Positions 11,947 to 24,523 are shown, counted from the stretch's first letter. The stretch: 64,000 bases of DNA from Cyanophora paradoxa (GCA_004431415.1 QPMI01000289.1:1-64000), one strand, 5' to 3'. Notes: generated by a model from the sequence alone, not told the origin. A program made the numbers and translations.

Positions 11947-14900
11947 ATGAAGGTCGACAACGTCCTCGGCGCCATCGGTGCGTTTCCCTTGCCACACCGC
12001 CGCCACCCATGGCGCCGGCCAGGCCTAGGCCTGCGACGTTTATATATTTAGGCACGTCGGCGGCGGTGTCGCCCCGCGGCCGCGGCGCACGCGCTTGAAT
12101 TTAAAGCGTTTGCACTATCATGATTCGCTGACATGTACATATGCATTGCGCGCCGCTGCGGCAGGCAACACGCCGCATGTGCGTATGAGCCGGCTCTACA
12201 AGGAGGCCGAGGAGCGCGACGTGAGCCACCCCGGCCCGGGGCCAGCCTAGGCCTGCCGGCCGCGGCCTATGAGCCGCCGCGCTCGTCGCGGGCTATAGCT
12301 ACGCGCGCTCTAGATCTTGAATAAATCTAATTAAAATTCGAGTGCCTTGCCAACATCGATAACTCACCCTTCGGTTCGGTTTTGCACTCGCGATCGCCAG
12401 ATCAAAGTGTACTGCAAGCTTGAGCGCTCGAACCCAGGTGCGGCTTCCCGTGCACCTGTCCCAGCCCAGCGCTAGCCCGGCCCGGCCTCGAGCTCATGAT
12501 CATGGGGTTGCGCGCGCACGCGCAGGCGGGTCGATCAAGGACCGTATCGCCCTCAAGATGTCAGTCCGCCGCCCCTGGGCCTGGGCCTGCCTCCTGCTCG
12601 CCGTCCCCGGGGCGCGATGCTCAAGCCAGCGGCCGGGCCGGCGCCCGGCGCCCGCAGGCTCGAGGACGCCGAGGAGCGCGGGGTACTCAAGAAGGGCATG
12701 GAGGTGCGCTGCACCCGGCCCGCCCGAGCCTACGGCCTGATGGCGAACCCCCCCGCGCCGCGGCCGCCCCCGCCCGGAACCCCGGGCCCGCCTTCCCCGC
12801 CCGCGTGCTGCTCTGAGCCTGATCATGACGCCTGCCGGATGTCGGCGAATTTAAAGGTCATTGAGCCGACGAGCGGGAACACCGGCATCGGTGCGCGGCG
12901 TGCTGCCTAAGCTTATATTTATACGCCCCACGTGCACCGGTACCCCGCGAGCCTGATCGATACCGTACGCGTCATGCAGGCCTGGCCATGGTTTGCGCAA
13001 TCAAGGGGTGCGTCCGCGCGATCCCTCCCTGCCTGCCTGCTCGATCCCTACGATCGACTTCGAATATTAATTCAAACTCTCGCGGGCACGCGCGCAGATA
13101 TCCTCTCACGCTCGTGCTCCCGGAGTGCGCCTACCCCATTCTCGCCCCTGTACCCCCGCGTCGCCCCACCCGACAGGCCCCCCACCCTCCCCTCTCAGGA
13201 CCGTTTCCCTCGAGCGCCGCCGCCTTATCGCTGCATACGGGTACGGGCACAGATTTAGCTCCAGAGCGCCGAGGAGCATATATATAGGCATAGACAAGAC
13301 CAAGCGAAGATTCCGAGGTTCCGAGGGCGCGCACCCCGCAGGGCCAAGGTGATCCTCACCCCGCGGACGATGAATTTGCAGATGGTCATCAGGTACACCC
13401 AGGATCTGGTACCCGGCCTTCGCCCCCCCCCCCCTTCCCCCCGCCCAGGCCCGGCCCCGGCCCGGGGCCCGGGGGCCGGGGCTCTTCTAAAATGTTAGCC
13501 TCAATATATATATTATGATCTGTGACCGTTGAACGTCCTCTTCCGCGCCAGGCCGCGGCGAACCCGAACTACTTCATGCCGGCTCAGTTCGAGAACGAGG
13601 CCAACATCCGCGCGCGTACCCCTGCACCCCAACGATCCCTGTACCCCCTTCGCGATTGACGTTTCGGGGCAGGCGCACGTCGAGACGACTTCCGAGGAGA
13701 TCGCCGCCGATTTCCCCGAGGGCAAGTCGTACCCCGCGGCCTAGAAAATGATATTACTTGGAATTTAATGGCCTGAGCCGGGCCGGGGGTCCCGCAGGGA
13801 TTGACTACATCATTACTGGCGTTGGCACTGGCGGGTGCGCCGGCGCCCTCGCGATTAATATAGTTTCGGGGCCTCTAGATCTGCCCAGCCCTTTGAATTT
13901 AGATCTCATGATCAAGATCCGATCCCGGAGAGAGCTTGCCGCCTTCTCCGCGCACCTTATAATTAAGCTTCCTCCCCGTTGACGTTGCCTATCGTGATCG
14001 CCGCATGCTCAGGCACCTCTCCGGATGCGCCATGGCCCTCAAGCAGCGCTGGTCTAAGCTGAAGGGTCCGATCCGCCCCCATCCCATATCCTATCTGATT
14101 CGCCGGTTGCAATTGCAATTGACGTCTAACGGCCGCTGGCTGCACGATGAATATATTTCGATCGTATACGTATACACGTACTTCGTCTTTCGCTCCTGCT
14201 GCGCTCAGTGACTGATCATTCCGGCGTGCGCGCCCGCAGTCTTCGGCGTTGAGCCCGCCGACTCTGCCGTCCTCTCCGGCGGTCCGCCCCCGCCCCCGAT
14301 CGCGAGCGAGGCCTAGGTTTGAGCCGGGCACTCTGCCCCTCACGCCCCCGCGCCAGGCAAGCCCGGCCCGCACAAGATCCAGGGCATCGGGGGCGGCTTC
14401 ATCGTCAAAACCTGCCGCGTCGAGGCGCGCGCGCCGCTCCCCTCTGGCGCAGCCGCTGCGTCCGGCGCCGCGCGGCTGATGCACGAGGCGGCCGGGGGCG
14501 CAGCTGATGGACGGCGTCGTCACCGTCACCAACGAGGAGGCCTACGGCCCGCCCCGCCCCGCCCCCCGCCCCCGCCCCCGCCCCCCGCTGAAGCCGCCCC
14601 GCTGATCACGAGCGGGGGCCGCAGAGTACGCGAAGCGGTCGGCCCGCGAGGAGGGCGTCTTCCTCGGCATCAGGTGCACGTGCCCCGCCCCGGGCCCGTC
14701 CCGCCGCGCCCCCGCCGGGCCCGGGAAGCTAAGCACAAGGCTTGGGGGCCGGGGGCAGCTCGGGGGCCTCGCTGGCGGCGGTCGCCAAGAAGCTCCCCGA
14801 CATCCCCGCCGGCTCCACCGGTGCCCGCGCCTTGCCCCCGCCCCCCGTCGAGCTCCCCTCCCGAGGCCGGGGCTCGCCGGCAGTGCTCACCTTCTGCTAC

Positions 14901-14952
14901 GACACGGGCGAGCGCTACCTCTCCGTCGACGGCCTCTTCGAGGTCCCCGCGC
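11947..14952 (+). CDS. Cysteine synthase (O-acetylserine thiol-lyase, CysK-type)
   Basis: This PLP enzyme makes cysteine from O-acetylserine and sulfide. Exon 1 (11947-11977, [11 protein letters not shown]) joins exon 2 (12165-12220, [18 protein letters not shown]). [13 protein letters not shown] follows (12401-12437), then [11 protein letters not shown] with the PLP-binding Lys (12526-12559), [15 protein letters not shown] (12658-12703), [12 protein letters not shown] (12857-12890) and LAMVCAIKG (about 12980-13007). Downstream are [15 protein letters not shown] (about 13560-13608), [24 protein letters not shown] (about 13803-13833), [13 protein letters not shown] (about 14242-14280), GPHKIQGIG (about 14368-14394) and [17 protein letters not shown] (to about 14943). 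The EPTSGNTG substrate loop, GVGTGG phosphate-binding loop and PHKIQGIG are CysK hallmarks; no heme or CBS-pair domain of cystathionine beta-synthase was seen. Phases agree where tested. The exon for the segment after AIKG was not found, and the last exon end is approximate. Confidence 0.88.
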
Positions 14953-16269
14953 CCCGGCCCTGCTCGCGCGCCTAAATTAAAGCTAGCTCGATCTATATAT
15001 AGCGAGCTACAGATCGGGACCCCTCAGATGAGAGCTGCAGGCTCGGCCCCTTGCAATTGACCAGGACGGGGGGCGCAGGTCCAGCCGGGGCAGTTCACCT
15101 TCCTCCCCGGCTGCTCCGCCGACCCCATGGCCACCGGCGCCCCCGCCCCCCCTCCCGCCCCGGCCCCCGCCCCGGCCCCGGCCCCGGCCCCCGCCGCCGC
15201 CCCGGCCCCGGCCCGTTAAGCCTCCCTTCGGGATCCCCGGCGCCCGGCCGCGCGCGGCCTCCAGCCCGTAGCCCGCTCGCTCGCGATCGTCGCAGCTGCA
15301 CCGAGCTCGAGGCAGTATACGTATACATATTCAAGCTCTTCAACATTACGAGGCTTGGAGCAGAAATTCTTGTACATGCATACTCCTGAAGAATTTTGAA
15401 ACGATCAAATGTATCGATATCGATATCGATATCTAGGCCTAGGCCTGCAGCTGCCTGAAAGATATCGATCTGCAGCTGAATTTCGAAAGCACCTGCAGCT
15501 GCGTGATCTGAACGCGCCTGGGCCGGAGAAAATTTGCCTAATTTCTATAGCTACGAAAACATGCATGCAAACGTACATGTACAGCAGCAGCTGCAGGTAC
15601 GCGATCGGCTGCGCTGCAGCGGGCGCGGCTGGTCGCGGCCGGCGCATGCACGTGGCCGTGGCCATATGCACGGCCACGGTCAGCTCTTGTCGAACCGCGA
15701 GTCCAGCGCGTACGCCCGCCCGCCCCGCCGCGGCCGCGCCGGGCCTTCGAATCTAGCTGCAGCTGCAGATGCCTCCTCCGGGTCCGCTCCCACCGGCTCC
15801 TTGTCGGAGGCGCACTCGTCCGAATCTGCTGAAGAGCCGCTGCCCGCCCCGCGCCCGCGCCCGCGCCCGCTCCCGCGCGCTCCAGAACTCCCGCGGCCGT
15901 CACTCGCAAGTCGCAGGCCAGCGCGGCCGGCCGCGTTTCCCATGCGGGAGCTGTCCCAGCTACAAGCTTCAAGCCCTAGGCCTGAAGTACTAGTACTAGT
16001 ACTGATGCTCTCGAATGCTGCGCGCGCGGGGCGCTGCCGCGGCGTCCTCCTAGCTAATAGGCCTATGCCTCTAGATCCAGACCGCGGCGCGCGTCCACGT
16101 CCTCCTTCTAGATCCAGATCTGCTGCCGCTGGCAAACTGTACTGCGCGCATGTAGCTGGCAGTTGCGCCAGCAGGGGCGATGAGCATCCGCGCGCGCCGT
16201 ACGAGGCCTATAGCTAGGCCGTCATATGCATGATGGCGCGCGCCGGCGCGCGCGCCGGTTCACATTCGA
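14953..16269. other. Spacer between cysteine synthase and inverted duplication
   Basis: No domain-bearing frame was found. The region holds a simple CGATAT repeat at 15415-15434, AGGCCT/CTGCAG palindromes near 15434-15500, a CCGGCCCC-type low-complexity stretch at about 15150-15215 and a CCCGCG-rich stretch at about 15845-15880. A terminal exon of the cysteine synthase could lie in the first few hundred bases but was not identified. Confidence 0.45.
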
Positions 16270-19200
16270 ATTCCTGGGGAGTACCGGTCCACTTCCAAGG
16301 TCGCCAGGCGAGAAGCTGCAGCTTGCTGTCGCTGTACTCGCGTCAGCTTACGATGTAGCTATAGGTGCGCCTGGCGACGAGCCGCGCCATTTTGCGGGGG
16401 GAGGGTCTGATCCCAGCCGGGTACGGCGTTTACAATCGCGAGCACCCGCGAGGCCGGCACGCTCCGCCTGCCCGCAAGGTCGTCGCCTCGAGCTCAAGCA
16501 GTGGCAGCGCCTCGTCGGTGCGCCCAACTCCCAGGCTCGCCGTCATCGCGCGCGCCATCAAATCCTGACGTTTCGAATTCGTCGCTTCAATTCTCGGGTG
16601 CGCGCCCAGGCTTCACAAGCATGTTCGTCTTCGATCTTCGAGCGAGCGCGCGGCGTCACTCGCTCGCCTGCTGCTCGTTTTTGGGCCCGGGCCGTGCGTG
16701 CTTAACCGGCTTGTCCAGAGAAAAGCTGCAGCCGAGCGAGAAGCATGGGCGGCGTGTGCTGCAAGAAGAGCCCACAGCCGCTCACCGTGCACCTTGATGG
16801 ACCCTTCGCGCCGATCAAGCCGAAGAGCAGCACGCCGGCGTCCAGCGAGGAGGGCGTGCTGACGATCAGCAACGGCGAGAAGAAGGTCGCGAGCGCAGCG
16901 CCAGCGGCGCCAGCAGCGCCCGAGAAGCAGCACCAGGAGCAGCTGCAGAAGCCGGCCCCGATGTGCGATGACGCGCCGCCCGCGAAGGGCGAGAAGCCTC
17001 CGGCCGCGGCAGCCGCGCTGGAGGTCGCGGACGTGTCGCTGGAGCTCGAGTTCGGCGGCGGAGCGTCGGCCGGCGCCGGCGGCATCGACGGCGTATGCGA
17101 AGCGGCGGCGCTGCGGGCGCTGGGCGGGGCGTGGGAGGCGCGGAGCCTGGCGCAGCTGGCCGCGCTGTACCGCCTCGCGCACGAGGCGGACGCGGCGGAG
17201 TCGATGCCGCTCGTTCGCGACGGGTTCGGCGGGGACGCGGCGGCCGCTCGCGCGAGCCTGCGGCGTCTCTGCGAGAAGGGTGCGCACGTCCAATCCCCTG
17301 CGCTCGGCCCCGCCCGACGCGCGCGGCCGCACGCAGCGCTCTCTGTGTTCGCGAGCGAGGGTGCGCCGACGGAGGAGCAGCTCGCGGACATCTGCGGCCT
17401 CGTCGCCTCCGGCGACGCCGAACTGTGCCGCAGGGCGCGCCCGCCGCCCGCTGCCCGCTCGCGCGCTCGGCTCTGATGCGGGGCCGGCAGCTGGCGGACG
17501 CGCTGCTGAAGAAGGCGGGCGGGTCGCAGCTGGCGGACCCGCGGCTGCTGGGCGCCGTCGCCCGCACGCTGGAGCGCCTCCCGCCGGGCACCTTCTCCTC
17601 CTCCGACTGGGGCAGCGTCACCGGCTTCTGCGCCGCCCAGGTGGCCCCCGCCCGCCCGCCCGCCGAGGCCCGCCGCGCCCCTGATCCCGCCCGCGCAGCT
17701 CGACCCCGCGGTCTTCAAGGCAGGCCCCGCCCGCCCGCGCCGGGGCGCCGGGGCGCCGGGGCTGAGGGGCGCGGGGCAGGGGGCGGCGCCGCAGGACGCG
17801 GACTCGCACGCGCGCCTCGAGCTCGTCGCTGCCGTCCTCGCCGCCCTCGAGGCCGCCGGCGACGGTGCGCCCGCCCCCTGCCCCCGCCGCGGCGCGGGGC
17901 TGACGGGGCGGGCAGCGGGGACGCGCGGGCGCGGGTGGGGCACGAGGACCTGGTGCGGCCGCTGAACGGACGGCTGGACGAGATCGCGCGGCAGGCGCGG
18001 GGGGAGGGCTGGTGGCGCGCCGAGGCGGCGGCGCGGCTCGCGCAGCAGGCGCTCGTCGCCGCGCGCTCCGACTTCGACCGCTTCGGCGACGCCGTGCGCC
18101 GCGCGAAGGCCGCCGGTGCGCCCGCCCCGCCGCGCGCCGGTGCGTGTCGGGGCTGACGGGGCGGGCCAGGGCGGGTGGCGGTGGTGCTCTTCCGCGCCGG
18201 CCGCCTCGTGGCCGAGGGCGTCGCTACCTGCGGCGCCGCCACCGTGCGCCCTTGCCCCCCGCCCCCCTGCCCCCCCCCCCCCCTACCCCCTACCCCCTCC
18301 CTCCCCATCCCCTCCTCCAAACAGCCCCCACCCCTCCCTCCCCTACCCTTCCCTCCCCTCCGCCCCCCTCCGTCCCTCAACCCCCCCCCCCCCTCCCCCT
18401 CCTCTCCTCTCCCCGCCCCCGCCGAAAAGCTCCCCCCTTCCCTCCTCTTCTCCCTCCCAACCCCCTCCCCGCTACACCGCCCGCCCCTCCGCCTTCGCCG
18501 GCCGCGCCGCCGCCGATGCCGGCGCAGGTGATCGACATCGTTCTGCTGTGCGCGGAGCACCGGAACGACGCGGCCGAGCTCCTCCGCGAGGTGCGGCGCG
18601 CCCCCGGCGGCCGGCCGGCCCCGCCAGAGCGGACGCCGCCACAGATCGATTCGTTCACGCTGCCGAACCCCGGCTGCCTTTCGCGCCGCTCATCCGCGGG
18701 GGCCGCAGGTGTGGGGCGCGGCGAGGGTGGTGGCGGGGGCGGACCAGCCTGCGAGCCGGCAGCGCTGGTTCGCGCGGGCGCGGCTGCTGGGGACGCTGGC
18801 GGCGCGCGGGCCGGGGACGAGCTGGAGGCGCTGCTGGAGGAGGCGGACGGGGCGGCCCTGGCGGAGGCGGCCGCCTGCCGCGAGCTCGCCCTGGCGCTCT
18901 GCGCCGCCCTCTTCCGCCTCGCCGGCGCCGGCTGGCCGCGGGCCGCCGCGCACGTCTACATGCTCGCCCGCCGCGCCGTCGAGGCCGGCGACGCCGGCGC
19001 GGGCCGCTGGAGGCGGCGGCGGGGCCCTCGCCTCGCTCGCCGCCCTCGAGGGGGCGGCCCGGTCGCCGAGGAGGCCCTCACCTGGCTCCGCCGCCTCGCC
19101 GCCTCCAAGAGCAGCAGCGCCGCCGCCGCCGCCGCCCGCGCCGCCGCGAAGCGGACCCTCCGCCTCGACCCCGCCGCCCTCGCGGCCGCCGACTCGTGCA

Positions 19201-22200
19201 AGGCCCTCCCCTGCCCGCGCCTCGCGCCGGTGCCGCCGGCCGCCCCCGTCGCTCCCCTCCCTGGTGGCGGCCCGTCGGAGCTGCTGCGGGTGGCGCGCGC
19301 GGCGGCGCCGGCGGAGGAGCGGCTCGCCGAGGCGCTGCAGCAGGCGCGGGCGGCCGCGCTGGCCAAGTACGAGGCGGAGGAGGCCGAGCTGGCGAGGAAA
19401 GCACTGGAGGAGGCGGCGCACCTGCTCGTGTACGTGCCGGCGAAGGCGACGGCGGAGGCGGAGACGCGCGCCGCGCCGGACGCGCCCCGCTTCGACCTCG
19501 AGGAGGCGCTCGCGGCGTTCGCGGAGCGGGGCGAGGGGCCGGCCGGCCGGGGGCCCTACCGCAGCCTCCTCCTCTCCGGCGACTCGGGCTGCAGCAAGAC
19601 GACCGTCCTGCGCCGCCTCCACCGCCGCCTGCTCGCCGCGTGGCGCCCCGGGCGGCCCTTCCCCGTCTTCCTCTCCCTCCCCTCGCTCGGGCCCCACCGC
19701 CGCCTGGCCGACGCGCTGCTGCTGTCGGCCGGCCTCCCCGCGGACCAGTCCTCTCTGATCGCCGAGCTCCCCAAACGGTGCCTCCGTGTCACCCGCCGCC
19801 GCCCGCCTCCTCTGATCATCCCTCCTGCAGCGGCGGCCTTCTCGTTCTTTTGGACTCATATGACGAATCAGCCGATGGGAGGGAGGGCAAGGCGCCGTAC
19901 GCGATGGACGCTGATCTGCCGCGGCTCGCGGCGCGCCTCGTCGTCGCCTGCCGCGCCACCTTCATCCCCTGCCTCGGCGCCCGCTACCGCGTGCGGCCCG
20001 GTCGACCCAGGGCCCTTCTCGAATGGAGCGCTCACGCGCGCCTGCGCCGCAGGAGCGGTTTGCGCTGGACGAGGCGTCGGGCGCCCGCTCCGTGTGCGAG
20101 GCGTGGACCTGCCCCTTCTCTCCCGAGCAGGCTCGCCGCCCCAGCCGCGCCCCGCCGCGCCCCGCCGCTCCCGCCTCGCGCGAGCCCCTTCGCAGATCGA
20201 GGAGTACGTCGACCTGTGGGTCAAGGAGGCCCGGCCCGACGGCGACGCCAAGTGGTGCGCAGCTTGCATTGTTGATCTGTCTGTTCTGAACGTATCGTAC
20301 TCTGAGCGCGCCGCATGCACAGGCACATGGAGACGCTGCGGGAGGTGCACGGTCTGCTGGACGTCATCCGCACGCCCTTCGTGCTCTCCATCGCCCTCCG
20401 CGCCCTCCCCAAGATCAAGGCCAACTCGGCGGGCGGCGCCGGGGGGCGCCTCAGAGAGGGCGACCGCGTGCTCCTGCGCGACGTGTACGACGCGTTCGTG
20501 GCGGGCTGGCTCGAGCGGGAGGAGGACCGGTGGGCCCCGCGGGGCGGCTCGGCGGCCCTGGCCGACGAGTGCCGCCGCCTCTGCATCGAGATCGCGCGGC
20601 TGATGGACCGCGCCCGCACGACCGCCTTCTCGGTGCCCCTCGCCAAGTCGACTGGTCTCGGGCAACAGCTCGCCCTCGAACCGCTTTCCGAACCCGAGCG
20701 CGCAACGCGGCTCGCCTCCGAGATCCTCAAGAGGCTTCAGGCACGCCGCGGCCCGCCACTGTCTGTACTTGCGACTCCGCCGCTGACCGCGCCCCGCGCA
20801 GCGCTCGAAGGAGGCGGTGCTGGACGCCGCGCCGTTCCACCGCGAGGTCTGCTCCGCCGACGCCGGCGCTCGCGGCCAGGAGATCCTCTACCGCTTCCTT
20901 CACGGCGCGTGCCCCGGCCTCTCGCTCGCGGTCGTGCCGCGGTTCGAATTCTGATCGCGGGTCGCGCAGCGTCGCTGAAGGAGTACTTCATTGCGGACGG
21001 CATCCACCGCCTCCGAGGCGAGGAGGCCATCGCGGAGCTCGGCCGCCGGTGCGAATCGGCAGAGCCTCCCCTGTACTGCAATTGCGAATTGCCTAACAAC
21101 GTTGCGCACGGCCCGACTGCAGGTCGTACGTCGATGACTCCGCAATCGTGCGGTTCCTGGCGGAGCGCGCGCGCCGCGAGCCTTCCTTCCGCGAGATGCT
21201 TTGGGGCATCGTCCGCCTCTCGCGCGACGTTCCCTGCAACTCGCCCAAAGCCATCGCCGCGTGCAACGCGCTCACGGTGCTGAACGCCGCCGGCGAGTCG
21301 TTCGCGGGGGCCGACCTGCGCGGCGTGCGCGCCCCGGGGGCCGACCTGTACCGCATGGAGGCCGCCGGCGCCGACCTGCGCGAGGCCGACCTCAGCGGGG
21401 CCTGCCTCCAGGAGGCGAACCTGTCGGGGGCGGACCTGCGCGGCGCTGTACTCGAGAACGTCCGCACGGGCCTGCAGGTGCTAATGATAATAATTCGAAA
21501 GGCATAATCGTATTTGCACGCATGTTGCCGACACTCTCCGTGTCGCAGCCGCTGTACAGGCTCAAGAAACCCGATGGCAAGCTCCCTTCCGGGGAAGCCT
21601 CAATCGCGAGCAAGCACGACAGGCCCGCCATCAACGCCGTCAACGCCGTCGCCTTCTCTCCGCTGAAGGAGAACGGCCTCGTCGCGACGGGCTGGGAGGA
21701 CGGGACGCTCGCGCTCCTGCGCGCCGGCACGACAGAGGAGTTTCTGGTGGTCGACACGGGCGTCAGTATTGCTCGCATCATATTTACGCCCGTGCGTCTT
21801 GCAGCTGCCATGTCTTTGTTTGCGCCCCGCGTGACCGGCTGCGTGCGCGAGCAGAGTGGCGGGGCGCTCTACGTGGCAGGGGCCGATGGGTTCGTGCGGC
21901 TGCGCTCCTCCATGGACGGGTCGGTCATTCGCGAGTGGAAGGCGCACGAAGGACCCGCGCTTGCGATGGCCCTCTCCAAAGCGCGTGCACTGCAACCCGC
22001 ACCGATTGCAGGTTATATTACTCTCGTGGGCTGAGCGTTCGTCAGGATGGGGTGTATTTGGCAACGGGCAGCACAGACGGGACGGTGCGGGTCTGGAGGG
22101 CGGCGGACGGGCAGCTGCAGCAGACATATGACGGCCATGCCGGCCGTGTTTTCGCTCTCGCGTTCTCGCCGACGGATGCGGCGCTGGTGGCTTCTGGCGG

Positions 22201-24480
22201 GGAGGATGGGAGCGTGCGGCTGTGGCGAGACGGCGAGGAGGTCGGCGTGCTGCGCGGCTTTGCAAAGGCCGTCAAAGCCGTCGCGTTCTCGCCAGTGCGC
22301 CCCCTCTGTTAACGTTGCGACCGTCGGCGGTCTTCCATCCGCCCCCGCTGAGGGCGAGGCTGCGCAGGACGGGACGCTGCTGGCGTCGGGCGGGTTCGAC
22401 AAGAACGTGCGCCTCTGGAGCGTCGAGGACGGGAGCCTCGTGCAGGAGTTGGCGGGGCACTTGTTTTGGGTCGAGGGGCTCGTCTTCTCCCACGTGCGTT
22501 CGTTCTCCGCCCTGTTCGACGCGGCACGTGCACGTGCACGGCCCGATGGATCCCTTGCATGTGCAGGACGGCTCATTCCTTGCTTCGGCCAGCTGGGACA
22601 AGACTGTGCGTTTTCGTCCTTGTGTGTGCAGTTCTCGCTCATCTGCGATTCCTAATCATGACAATTTGGCTCTCTCGCCGCGCGCAGATTCGCGTGTGGG
22701 GCCTGCCGGACGGAGCCCAGCAGGCGGTCATCAGCGGGCACACGGACAACATCTACGCCCTCGCCCTCTCGCCCGTGCGCACCACGCTTGCATATGCATG
22801 CGCATGGAACAGAGTCTCCCGCGTGCGATGCGATATCGATGGGTGGCGCGCAGGACGGAACGCTCTTCGTGTCGGGATCGCGGGACAGAACGGTGCGGCT
22901 GTCGGCTGCGGCGACGGTGACGGGCGAGCGGCGGGAGCTGGAGCCGAACGGGTCGACGCGGCGCGTGCCCAGCCTGGCGGTCGCGGCAGCGGAGGGGGCG
23001 ATGCGCTTCGCGGCGGGGAGCTACGACGGCAGCGTCCGCATCCGCTCCGCGGCCGACGGGGCGCTCCTCCGCCTGATGAAGAACCCGCCCGTGGACGGCT
23101 CCGACGCCTTCCCCGCCGCCGTCGCCGAGTCCTCCGCCGCCGCCGAGGTCAACGCCGTCGCCATCTCCGCCGTCCGTTCTGCCCGTACCTCAATATTAAT
23201 GGCGCTAGTGCCGAATTCTTGCTAATCATTATATGCCGGCAGGAGGGGGATTTGGTGGCTTCCGCCGGGACTGACCGCTGGCTGAGCCTGTGGAAAGCGG
23301 ACGGGTCTCTTCTCAGCCACTGGCATGCGCATCACGACGCCATTTGGGGTCTCTCCATGTCGCGGGTACGATGGACCGCGATATTCTAGGCCCCAGGTCG
23401 GCGCTCATTATAAACCTTCCGGGCAGGACGGGAACACACTGGCGTCGTGTTCGGCGGACGGGACAGTGCGGGTGTGGAGGGCGGCGGGCGGTTTCCTGCT
23501 GCGGGAGTACAAGGGCCACGAGGGTCGCGTCTTCGCCGTCGCGGTCTCGCCGAAGGACGCGGCGCTGGTGGCGTCGGGCGGCGAGGACGGGAGCGTGCGG
23601 CTGTGGCAGAACGGCGAGGAGGTGGCCGCGCTGCGGGCCAGCGCCGAGCCCGTCAAGGCCGTCGCCTTCTCGCCGGTCGGCCCCTCCCCGTGCCATGACC
23701 ATCCATCCCCCTCCGCTGATCGCTGGCTGCGCAGGACGGGGCGCTGGTGGCGGCGGCGGGCTGCGACAACACTGTGCGCCTGTGGGGCGTCGCGGACGGG
23801 CGGCTGCGCTGGTCGGCCTCGGGCCACAGCTGGTGGATCACCTCGCTCGCCTTCTCGCCGGTGCGGGCCGCGTGGCGCGCCCATCCCGCAGCGCCCGCCC
23901 TGACGCCGCCCATGGCCAACAGGATGGTTCGAAGATCGCGTCGAGCAGCTTCGACCGCAGCGTGCGCACGGCCCCAACCGTGGCGGCGCCTCGCGTCCCG
24001 TGCGCTCTGCTGAGCCCGGCCCGGCCGCAGGTTCGGGTGTGGGGTGCAGAGGACGGCGCGCCGCTGTGGACCCTGCGGGGCCACACGAGCTGGGTCTTCA
24101 CAGTCGCGTTTACGCCGGTGCGCCAGCTGCTCGAGCGCGCCCGCGCCTGCGCCGCCTGAAATGCAGCGCAGGACGGCAAGCACGTGCTCTCGAGCGGGGT
24201 CGGCGGCAGCATTCGATTCTGGCGCCTCGGGGAGGGGCCGGGGGCGGACGGGGCCTGCGTCCGCCGCGTGGGGCTCACCCAGCAGCTCGAGGCCGTCGCC
24301 ACCCACGTCAGTGCTTCTACTTGCGCATTACATGGCTTCGCCCCCTCCGATTGCGAGTCCTTCGCTCACGCGCCTTTGGATTCCCGCGCTGCAGGTGGAC
24401 GAGACGACGAAGGCGGGGGAGGTGCTGCGGCGGGTCCTGGCGGACCGGGCCGCCCCTCCGCCTGTCGGCTACCCGCGCTC
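16270..24480 (+). repeat. Left arm of a giant inverted duplication
   Basis: From about 16270 the sequence matches the reverse complement of about 25650-33745 over roughly 8 kb, covering the complete NACHT-WD40 gene and about 450 bp upstream of its ATG. Identity is high but not complete: exons differ by scattered substitutions and introns by indels (the C-rich intron at 18245-18515 is about 160 bp longer here). The divergence argues against a simple assembly foldback. Boundaries are approximate. Confidence 0.85.
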
Positions 24481-24523
24481 GGATCCCATCGATCCGGCAG
24501 CCGGCTTTTTCGTTTCGAAATGA
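16745..24523 (+). CDS. NLR-like STAND protein: lipid anchor, NACHT ATPase, pentapeptide repeats, WD40 propeller (copy A)
   Basis: Exon 1 (16745-17279) starts MGGVCCKK: Gly2 suits N-myristoylation and the Cys pair palmitoylation, implying a membrane-tethered protein. A Glu/Ala-rich helical region follows. The NACHT module has Walker A GDSGCSKTT (19578-19604), Walker B LLVLLDSYDE (about 19837-19866) and a sensor-like VVACRATF. After NACHT helices come A(D/N)L-type pentapeptides (about 21300-21470). WD40 exons then run 21855-21980, 22046-22294, 22368-22493, 22567-22605, 22688-22774, 22854-23171, 23243-23365, 23427-23675, 23735-23860, 23923-23961, 24031-24117 and 24172-24306, with a last exon at 24395-24523. 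STAND proteins are ligand-triggered oligomerising switches in immunity and cell death; that role is inferred. Walker A has Ser where Gly usually precedes Lys. The exon ending at 21980 is followed by GC, not GT. The C-terminus differs from copy B. Exons before NACHT are only partly resolved. Confidence 0.88.
18245..18515 (+). other. C-rich intron of copy A
   Basis: This intron starts GTGCGCCCTTGCC, consists almost wholly of C with scattered T and A, and is followed by the exon encoding PAQVIDIVLLCAEHRND. The matching intron of copy B (about 31640-31755) is much shorter. The asymmetry (C on the sense strand) agrees with introns of other genes here. Confidence 0.7.

Noticed and set aside
11947-14952. 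Cystathionine beta-synthase instead of cysteine synthase
   Set aside because: [15 protein letters not shown] and the start GAIGNTPHVR fit the CysK type, and neither a heme-binding N-terminus nor CBS-pair repeats were found.
18012-20603. Single 863-codon uninterrupted gene over the NACHT region
   Set aside because: It reads through a C-rich intron and a clear intron before the Walker B exon, and changes frame relative to the conserved domain; the spliced model explains the motifs better.
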